The notes below the pieces were generated by a model. That model was not told the DNA's origin and ran no database searches. It saw nothing but the letters and a program-made list of their open reading frames with translations. From NCBI RefSeq assembly GCF_029868745.1, contig NZ_JARWOP010000293.1, positions 1 to 62,856 on the forward strand: a DNA stretch of 62,856 nucleotides, read 5' to 3'. The position numbers and the translations under genes are program-made. Of the stretch, positions 56,794 to 62,856 are shown one piece after another. The stretch comes from Nocardia wallacei. Its GTDB lineage: Bacteria; Actinomycetota; Actinomycetes; Mycobacteriales; Mycobacteriaceae. Each line of letters starts with the position of its first letter. The first letter of the stretch is position 1.

Positions 56794-59700
56794 TCAGTCG
56801 TCGTCAGTCTGGTCGCGACTGTCGCGTTCTGCTGCTCTGGCGCCGTGTTCGCTCAGGCGTGAGTAAAATTCGGCTGCTCGCGGGGTGTGGCGCTGGGCCG
56901 CAGCGATCGCAGCGCCTTCGTCACGCAGTCGGACGTCTTCAGGGTATGGCTGTCCTGGCGTTCCGTGGCGTATCCCGGTGATCGCGGACGTTGCCAGTGC
57001 GGTTTCAATGCGCTGTTGGGTTTCGGCGTCGAACCGCATTGATGCGGTCAAGACGTCGGCGACGAATTCGGGCTGGGTCAGCACGAGGTCGTTCGGTGCA
57101 TCGGCTAATACAGCGGTGATCGCGTCGACATCGGTTGCCGGGCTGGTTCGTAGTGCATCGAGCACGATCTGCCTGGTCGGATCATCGAATCCGCCCGCTG
57201 CGGCGATGAATAGAGGTGCTCCGAAGTGTTTGCGCTGTGATGTCGTCCCCTGGGCCAGCCATGCGAGCAGATCTCGGAGCAGCGTTCGATAGTCAGGGTG
57301 ATCGCGGATGGCCAGTGGTTGAGCCCAGGAGGTGGGGACCGGTCTGAAAGCAGTGGGCGCGTCCGGGGTTTCGGCGTACTCGATCCGTCCGCGCAGGAGG
57401 TTCAGCACTGCGGCGGGTTCCTCACTCGAACGTCGTCGCAGGAATTCCAGAATCGAGTATTGGTCGATGTCATCGACGGTGCGCAGCTGGGTCCGGATCT
57501 TCGCTTGTTGTGTCGGAGTGAGGTCAGACCAGGTGAGTGCGTCGTCGATGTCGAAGTACATCAACACTTCCTGCGCGACTTTGGTGGAGTTCGCGAATTC
57601 GATGGCTGCCAGCAGGTCGTGTGCTTGCGGTTGACCGGTCAAAGCCAGCTGGCGTGCGGCCTCGACCAGGGCGACGCGGATGTCTTCTTCGGCGTCGGTG
57701 GTGAGGTTGTGCAGGATCGCCAGTTCACCGGGCACGAGGGAGTGTTTCGCCCGGCTCCGCGTCGCTAGGCCCTTCGCTGCTTCTGTGCGAGTGCGGGGAT
57801 TCGTCGAATTCAACAAGTGTCTGGTGGTCGGGACGAGCTCGTCGGGTGAATGGTCGCCGACCAGGCTGAGGATGGTCGTGGTCAGTGTTGCAAGCCCCGA
57901 CGAGGGATGCTCGGTGAGGCGTTCGAGTAGTGGTGACAGCAGGGTCGGCTGTGCGGAGACCAGCGCTTCGACGAAGCGGTTGCGATGGAGGCTGGCGCGG
58001 TCGAAAGCCTGCACTTCTCGCTGCGCGCGCTCATCGAGAAGCAGCGTGATCGCATAGTCATCGAGTTCGCGTATCGCACGTGTCACGACCTGCTCGATGC
58101 GCTCATCGGTTGTGCGTCGGTATTCCTCGTAGGCCACCCCGGGCTCACGCACAAGGTGTGCCCAGCCTTGATGAACCAGCAAGGCGAAGTGCGTTTCCAG
58201 CGAATCGGGGATGTCCTCGATCGCGACGCGGGCAGCGACGCGGAGGGTGTCGGGAGCGTAGTGCGCGGTCCAGTGCAGCGCGTCACGCAACCCGACGTGC
58301 ACCACGGGGTCGATGGCGCCGGGAGTGGCTATCGTTTCGTGCACCGCGCTAAGGGTGCGCAGGAAATCCGCTGTCCAGCTGTCACGCTCGTCGTCGCCGA
58401 CCTCCCTGCCGAGCAGGCCGCCGGGTAACCGCAACGCCAGACCGACGAATCCGGCGCCAGCGACGGCTCGTTTCACATCCGCGTTACGCAGCTCGCGAAG
58501 CGCCAGAGCGATGGCAGCGCGACGGATCGGCCGAATCGACTCTTCATCGATTCGGTAGGCGCGCATGGTCAGCGTCGCCCTGGACAGTTCCGAGCTCATT
58601 ATCTCAGTGGCGACCAGTGGTTCGATAGGCGGTAGCGGAGACCGTCCGGTCACCTCCTGTGCCTTCGATTCCGCGAGTTCGAGTACGGCCTGACTGAACT
58701 CGGGCGACTTACCGACGCTGAACTCTGCTATCTCACGCAGCGCTTGCAACGCAGAATTTGTGCGTGACTTGTTTGGTTCGGATGATTCGTCGTGCGCCAG
58801 ACCCCAGAGAAGTTCGCATGCGGCTCGCACCGAGGAATCCCTGTGGGCGGCCGCGCGTAGAACAGCCGTTGTCTCCTCCACGACCTTGCGCCATGTGTGG
58901 CGGAAGTGTCGAGCGATCCCCTCGGCTTCCTCGTCGGGTACTGGATTGTCCAGGATCGTTCGGACGACGGCGATCGCTCGATCGGACTGGAACCAGGCGA
59001 CCTTCTCGAGTAGCCGCAGCACCGAGAGATAGGCGCTGAGGTTTCGGTGCTGTAGTTCAGATTCGACGAAGCTCCACCAAGAGACCGTCGCTTCGTGAAG
59101 GCCATAACCGAGTTGCCAGTCCAGCCGTGCGACGTTCACGAAGGCGTTCACACGGGCGTCGTCGCCAGCGGCGCGAAGGACGTCGTCGAGGTAGCCGTTG
59201 TGATCGCCTGTGGCGCGATCGAAGCAGGCATCGGCGAGGATGACGTCACCGAGTAGGTCAGGCACGATGCGGATCCATCCGTTACGTTGGATCAGGATGC
59301 CAGCGTCTTCGAGACTGCGGAGATGGTGCGAGATCCGGGGATAACCAATACCGACCAAGTTGGAGATCGCGGCGCGGAAGACGTCGTCATCGCTACGGAA
59401 TGGTTGCAGCACCGAGATCGCGTCCACGACCGATCCGCGGATCTCCGGATCTCCATGGGCAGACGCTGCGAGCAAAGCCTCCTTGAAGCCGTGCATGATG
59501 TCGCGGCGAATGCTCTCGTGCTGTCCCAAGCCGGCAAGGGTGAGTTGACCGGACCTGATCAGACGGCCGCCCATCGTCGTTGCGAGAGGACTGTCACTGG
59601 TCAATGCCGCCAACGATCCTGCGTAAGAACCCATCTCGGGTCCGAGAGCTTCGACCGCCAGGGTTTCGGCGTCGGCTAATTCGAGGTCTTTCAGAGGAAC

Positions 59701-60873
59701 CGTCGTCAACTCGTCGAAGACAAGCCCAGCGTCGCGCAACGAACGTGCTAGTTGGTCACGACCGTAGGGGCGGGCGGCGATCACGACCCGAGCCGACCGA
59801 TTGCGCGCTATCAGCTTCTTGACGATCCCGCCGCAGTCAGCTCGGTCGTGAGCGTCATCGATGATCACAACGGTTGCGCCGGTAGCTGGTATGCGCTCGA
59901 ACGCTTTGCCATCGGGTGTCGCGTCCTTGGGTAGCAATCGAACGAACCAGTCCTGTCGCTCGAGTTCCTCGGCGATCGACCGCAGCAACCGGGTTTTTCC
60001 GATGCCGCCCTGACCGAGAACCACCGACACCGGCTGTGGGTCGCCGCGCACCGCGGCGACCACGGTCGCTAACTCGTCATCACGTCCCACCAACGTCCAA
60101 TCGTGGGTGAACGCGAGGCCCTGCGCTACCGGTGTATAGAACTCCTCGATGGTCTGCCACGGACTCGGCTCGGCAATCCGCAGAAACGGCTCTCGGTGCC
60201 CCGGAAAATGGGCATCGATGAACCGTGCCGCCTCATCAGTCGACATTCCGAACCGCACATACCGCGACATGTCCTGCCCATCCCACAGCGACCAGGTGTC
60301 GTACCGTCCCATCTCGTCGCGAGCGTCCGCAGTCGCGACCTCGCGCGCGAGAAACAGATAGTTCCGCAAACCGGGTGACTTCACCAGCTTCACGGCTTCC
60401 CTGACCTTCGCAGGCCCGAACTGCTCGACCCGCTTGCACTGACCAGTGGCGTAACGCTTGCCGTCCAGCGTCAGCAGAAGGTCGATTCCGTCCTGCTCTT
60501 CACCGGACGCGCCGTAGCGCGAAGCGTGTCCGCCGGGATGACGGTGATTGAGTAGTTCGCAGCAAACATCCTCGAACCTGTCCGCAGTGAGCGTATGAAA
60601 CGGCAAACTCGATGACAACGGCCGCACAGCCACACCGCGATCAGCGTCAGGATCCAGAATTGCGGGATACCCGGCAGCACTGAGTAGCGGATCGACCTCG
60701 ATGCCCAGCACCTCGGCCACAGCGCACAAGTGCTCACGACGCGGACGCACGATCTCGCCCCGCTCCCAACGATCGACAGTTTGCCGACTCACACCCACCC
60801 GACCAGCGACATCCCGCTGATCCAACCCCGCGGCCGATCGAACATCGACCAGCAACTCCGCCAACGTCTGCAC
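56794..60873 (-). CDS. HTH + Mrr-like nuclease + STAND NTPase + helical repeats, Avs-like defence protein
   Basis: 1359 residues from a GTG; ATGs 7 and 22 codons upstream are alternatives. XRE-type HTH at 10-45 (LDQRDVAGRVGVSRQTVDRW). An Mrr/PD-(D/E)xK nuclease-like domain follows at about 95-180: RFEDVCCELLNHRHPGGHAS, GIDLLLTLDGKRYATGQCKR, with Asp and Q-x-K in catalytic places. A STAND NTPase domain is next, with Walker A GQGGIGKT (287-294) and Walker B VVIIDDAHD (335-343). The last 850 residues are helical repeats. Nuclease-STAND-repeat order is that of antiviral Avs proteins; the added HTH is unusual. Likely senses phage protein and cuts DNA. Confidence 0.82.
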   Translation of the reverse strand: MQTLAELLVDVRSAAGLDQRDVAGRVGVSRQTVDRWERGEIVRPRREHLCAVAEVLGIEVDPLLSAAGYPAILDPDADRGVAVRPLSSSLPFHTLTADRFEDVCCELLNHRHPGGHASRYGASGEEQDGIDLLLTLDGKRYATGQCKRVEQFGPAKVREAVKLVKSPGLRNYLFLAREVATADARDEMGRYDTWSLWDGQDMSRYVRFGMSTDEAARFIDAHFPGHREPFLRIAEPSPWQTIEEFYTPVAQGLAFTHDWTLVGRDDELATVVAAVRGDPQPVSVVLGQGGIGKTRLLRSIAEELERQDWFVRLLPKDATPDGKAFERIPATGATVVIIDDAHDRADCGGIVKKLIARNRSARVVIAARPYGRDQLARSLRDAGLVFDELTTVPLKDLELADAETLAVEALGPEMGSYAGSLAALTSDSPLATTMGGRLIRSGQLTLAGLGQHESIRRDIMHGFKEALLAASAHGDPEIRGSVVDAISVLQPFRSDDDVFRAAISNLVGIGYPRISHHLRSLEDAGILIQRNGWIRIVPDLLGDVILADACFDRATGDHNGYLDDVLRAAGDDARVNAFVNVARLDWQLGYGLHEATVSWWSFVESELQHRNLSAYLSVLRLLEKVAWFQSDRAIAVVRTILDNPVPDEEAEGIARHFRHTWRKVVEETTAVLRAAAHRDSSVRAACELLWGLAHDESSEPNKSRTNSALQALREIAEFSVGKSPEFSQAVLELAESKAQEVTGRSPLPPIEPLVATEIMSSELSRATLTMRAYRIDEESIRPIRRAAIALALRELRNADVKRAVAGAGFVGLALRLPGGLLGREVGDDERDSWTADFLRTLSAVHETIATPGAIDPVVHVGLRDALHWTAHYAPDTLRVAARVAIEDIPDSLETHFALLVHQGWAHLVREPGVAYEEYRRTTDERIEQVVTRAIRELDDYAITLLLDERAQREVQAFDRASLHRNRFVEALVSAQPTLLSPLLERLTEHPSSGLATLTTTILSLVGDHSPDELVPTTRHLLNSTNPRTRTEAAKGLATRSRAKHSLVPGELAILHNLTTDAEEDIRVALVEAARQLALTGQPQAHDLLAAIEFANSTKVAQEVLMYFDIDDALTWSDLTPTQQAKIRTQLRTVDDIDQYSILEFLRRRSSEEPAAVLNLLRGRIEYAETPDAPTAFRPVPTSWAQPLAIRDHPDYRTLLRDLLAWLAQGTTSQRKHFGAPLFIAAAGGFDDPTRQIVLDALRTSPATDVDAITAVLADAPNDLVLTQPEFVADVLTASMRFDAETQQRIETALATSAITGIRHGTPGQPYPEDVRLRDEGAAIAAAQRHTPRAAEFYSRLSEHGARAAERDSRDQTDDD

Positions 60874-60880
60874 CCAACAA

Positions 60881-60886
60881 AGGGTA
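60881..60886 (-). promoter_or_regulatory. -10-like box of a leaderless STAND transcript
   Basis: TACCCT stands seven bases before the GTG, so transcription would begin at the GTG itself. Leaderless starts are common in actinobacteria. No ribosome site is seen before any candidate start. A weak -35 (ACGACC) is 17 bp further up. Confidence 0.4.
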
Positions 60887-60916
60887 CTGAGCATCGCCAC
60901 ACCGGGTCGTACCCTG

Positions 60917-61264
60917 TTATTCCTTGTCTCTGCCAGCAAGCCCCGCGATACGAACGCGGACTAGGAGACGCTTGTTGCTCGCATCCGCACTGACGCAACC
61001 CCTGTCGAAGCAGGGTTCGCTGCGCGTGGCCACCGATGAGCAACCGCCCATCGACATGCGTTTCGTCCACGGGCCCAGAACGGTATGGATATCGGTGGCG
61101 GCGCGCTGCGCGGTATCGCAGTCCATCCCGCCTTCGGTTCCAAGTCCGAGGACCCACGCATCCTTCATGCCACAGTCTCGATAGTCGGGCCCGGCAGTCG
61201 CGATGGCCGCGGCGAACCCCACTCCGGCGGCAATCCCGGCCAAGACCGCCGTGGCCGCGATCAT
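60917..61264 (-). CDS. small exported protein, Cys-containing
   Basis: 115 residues from an ATG; longer starts are possible. A hydrophobic signal (MIAATAVLAGIAAGVGFAAA) with cleavage near ATAGP leads to a mature part with six Cys (YRDCGMKDAWVLGLGTEGGM, DCDTAQRAATDIHTVLGPW, GGCSSVATRSEPCFDRGCVS). It looks like a secreted disulfide-bonded actinobacterial protein. It is upstream of the STAND gene on the same strand but with its own signals. No family. Confidence 0.5.
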   Translation of the reverse strand: MIAATAVLAGIAAGVGFAAAIATAGPDYRDCGMKDAWVLGLGTEGGMDCDTAQRAATDIHTVLGPWTKRMSMGGCSSVATRSEPCFDRGCVSADASNKRLLVRVRIAGLAGRDKE

Positions 61265-61783
61265 CGATCTCAACGGAACTGCTTTTCTCGTTTGCTCAGG
61301 ATTGTCAGCTGTGGCGTAAGAACGCCGCACGGGTGCGGCCGGACACACCAGCCAGGCAGCGACTCTACGGCGCTGGTCGTCGACCGGTCCAAGACCGTAC
61401 CGACCGGCCTGCCGCCGTGCGGATGCGCAAACTACCGAAACGACCGCTGATAGGCAGGTGAAGCACCGAATCCAGCGCGCTCACTCCTTCTTCCGATAGG
61501 GCGTGGCTGGGGCGTCTTCGGCCCGGTGAACTTCTACCACGCGTGGTAATCACCAAAATGGTGAACATTGGAGCACCGAAGACGCGTTCGTGACGTCGGG
61601 CTACGCCGAGAACTACAGCTCACACGGCTGCCAGATCGACTACAAGCACCAACGCGACCGGCTGGCCCGCACCCGAGCACTGACTGAACCGGTGCAGACT
61701 GGGCATGACAGATCGACACGATCGCGTGAGGTGCTGGGGGTGATCGGCATATATCGCTTGAACAGGGCATATAGCCTATTTAC
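61265..61783. other. intergenic region with two adjacent palindromes
   Basis: 519 bp between divergent genes. TACCACGCGTGGTA at 61535-61548 is a perfect 14-bp palindrome, followed directly by TCACCA-AAA-TGGTGA at 61550-61564. AT-richer DNA near 61745 (GGCATATATCGCTTG, then GGCATATAGCC) leads into the plus-strand gene start and probably holds its promoter. No gene supported. Confidence 0.5.
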
Positions 61784-62659
61784 GTGCCTTTTGAGAACGA
61801 CACCGCCAGCCTCTTCGACATGTGGAGTGCAGAACTCGGCGATCTCTACGCCGCCTGGAATCGGACTAATCCGCAGTTCGGAGCCGTCGGGAGGCTAGCA
61901 TCTGCCGCTTCGCGCGACGACGCAGCACTCGTGGTCAACGCACCTGCCCCTCAGAAACTCGAGGGCACCGGGGCGGGCATAGACGCGGTTCAGATGATCG
62001 ACGCCGCCGCGCAGCACGTGCGGGGCCTGAAGGCACTCGTCGACAGCAGAGCGATGGCGCTCGCGCCCTGGCCGATCGCCCGCGCGATCACTGAACACGT
62101 CGCTCAGGCCGTGTGGCTTCTCGAGCCTGGCATCACGCCAGAAGCACGAATGGCGCGGCGGTGGATGGCCCGGCTGGCGGCAGCGCACCGCCTGCGCTGG
62201 GCAGCCAGCGCGCGTGGCGCACCAAAAGCACAGGTACGTGGGACCAAAGAGATCCGCGAAGGACTCAGGGAACAGCTGCTACAGCGGTTCCCCGGTGCGA
62301 ATATCGAATGGAACGATCCTGGCGCGCATCCGCTGCCTCCATGGAATATCGCAGGCGAGAAATATCCGACCATCGGACAGCAAACCCGGGTGCTCACCAA
62401 GTTCGGCTTGAACAACATTGCAGGTGTCTATGACACGCTCTCGCTGAGTTCCCACCCCAACATCCTCACGTTGACGATGGCGGTCGACAGAACTCCAGTC
62501 GGTGACCATGTCGAGCTCACCTACCGCACCGATACCGAAGCTTGGGGTTCGATCGTTAAACTCGGGAGCACAATGGTGCATGTCGCCGCACTTGCTGCAT
62601 GCGGCTACCTCGGCGGCCAGCAAGACCATCTGACGAAGTGGTACAACACGTACCGTTGA
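61784..62659 (+). CDS. hypothetical protein, helical
   Basis: 291 residues from a GTG, with no ribosome site but a close AT-rich promoter-like stretch, so possibly leaderless. Starts MPFENDTASLFDMWSAELGD. Helical, with AVQMIDAAAQHVRGLKALVD, IARAITEHVAQAVWLLEPGI and RWMARLAAAHRLRWAASARG, and then STMVHVAALAACGYLGGQQD. Similar proteins occur singly in Streptomyces and Nocardia without known role. It is next to defence genes, but no functional link is evident. Confidence 0.65.
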   Translation: MPFENDTASLFDMWSAELGDLYAAWNRTNPQFGAVGRLASAASRDDAALVVNAPAPQKLEGTGAGIDAVQMIDAAAQHVRGLKALVDSRAMALAPWPIARAITEHVAQAVWLLEPGITPEARMARRWMARLAAAHRLRWAASARGAPKAQVRGTKEIREGLREQLLQRFPGANIEWNDPGAHPLPPWNIAGEKYPTIGQQTRVLTKFGLNNIAGVYDTLSLSSHPNILTLTMAVDRTPVGDHVELTYRTDTEAWGSIVKLGSTMVHVAALAACGYLGGQQDHLTKWYNTYR

Positions 62660-62828
62660 ATCTCGGCCGCGATGGAGTCCGGCTGAATTGAGATCGGAGT
62701 GCCCGTGGGCCAGCCACAGCCTGGCCGACAATGCACTCCGAATCTCGCCGGGATTCGTGCGCACTCCAGACTCGCCGGGGTGATTCATGAACCCAACCGC
62801 CAGCGTCTTTGCGACAATCTCCGTAGCG

Positions 62829-62856
62829 GTTTGTGGATGGACCACCATCCACAAAC
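62829..62856. repeat. perfect 12-bp hairpin at the right edge
   Basis: GTTTGTGGATGG, ACCA, CCATCCACAAAC: a perfect 12-bp inverted repeat ending exactly at the last base. At a contig end this often marks an assembly or fold-back artefact. The 170 bp before it hold no gene. Confidence 0.6.

Overview
The window looks like an accessory region of a high-GC actinomycete, most likely Nocardia or a close relative. The support is the GC-rich codon use, the cutinase-like and secretory-lipase-like proteins, the XRE/DUF5753 regulators with DUF397 or DUF6879 partners, the PF04672-type methyltransferases and the WXG100 toxin cassette. No rRNA or tRNA gene was seen. Both edges are low-complexity or fold-back sequence, so the window may be a whole contig.

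Layout. 1-6243 (minus strand) is a coupled run of envelope and secretion genes: a cut-off membrane protein, a lipase-like protein fused to a broken copy of itself, a cutinase-like enzyme, an HTH protein, a secreted glycine-zipper protein and a 38-residue hydrophobic peptide. 6624-14008 holds regulators (MmyB-like, XRE/DUF5753 plus DUF397), two paralogous membrane proteins around a broken tetR, a cold-shock protein and small genes. 14326-20690 (plus) is a seven-gene, end-to-end overlapping operon that is clearly biosynthetic: TIM-barrel isomerase, Gfo/Idh oxidoreductase, archaeal-type AdoMet synthetase, HPr-kinase-like protein, GpgS-like glycosyltransferase, CofE-like amide ligase and uronate-dehydrogenase-like SDR. 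I cannot assign a product. 20882-22518 (minus) is a regulator module. 23045-28133 adds an O-methyltransferase, a P450 without the ExxR motif and two PF04672 methyltransferases, possible users of the AdoMet made by the first operon.

28463-31348 contains a putative nuclease with a coiled coil beside a possible partner gene and a HEPN-like fragment. 31566-44220 is a type I-E CRISPR-Cas locus (cas3, a small 2TM protein, cse1, cse2, cas7, cas5, cas6e, cas1, cas2) followed by a 31-repeat array. Cas1 carries an in-frame stop after residue 243 of 314. 44531-48094 is a second array. It is split inside one spacer by a 2861-bp element with about 55-bp terminal inverted repeats and a 5-bp target duplication. 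The cargo is a low-GC HEPN + P-loop ATPase pair, and the element has no transposase of its own. This is the most exciting part of the window: a candidate mobile two-gene defence system sitting in a CRISPR spacer.

48217-51558 (minus) is a WXG100/GH-E nuclease toxin cassette with ankyrin-repeat putative immunity genes, lying between two CRISPR arrays. 51738-52559 is a third array with a slightly different repeat. Then come a secreted HNH nuclease, an IS3-family element interrupted by an IS110-family element, and a 1359-residue HTH + Mrr-like nuclease + STAND NTPase + helical-repeat protein resembling Avs antiviral proteins. Taken together, 28-62 kb reads as a defence and conflict island. Several genes have single-base frameshifts, and some CRISPR repeats differ only in homopolymer length, so part of the gene breakage may be sequencing error.
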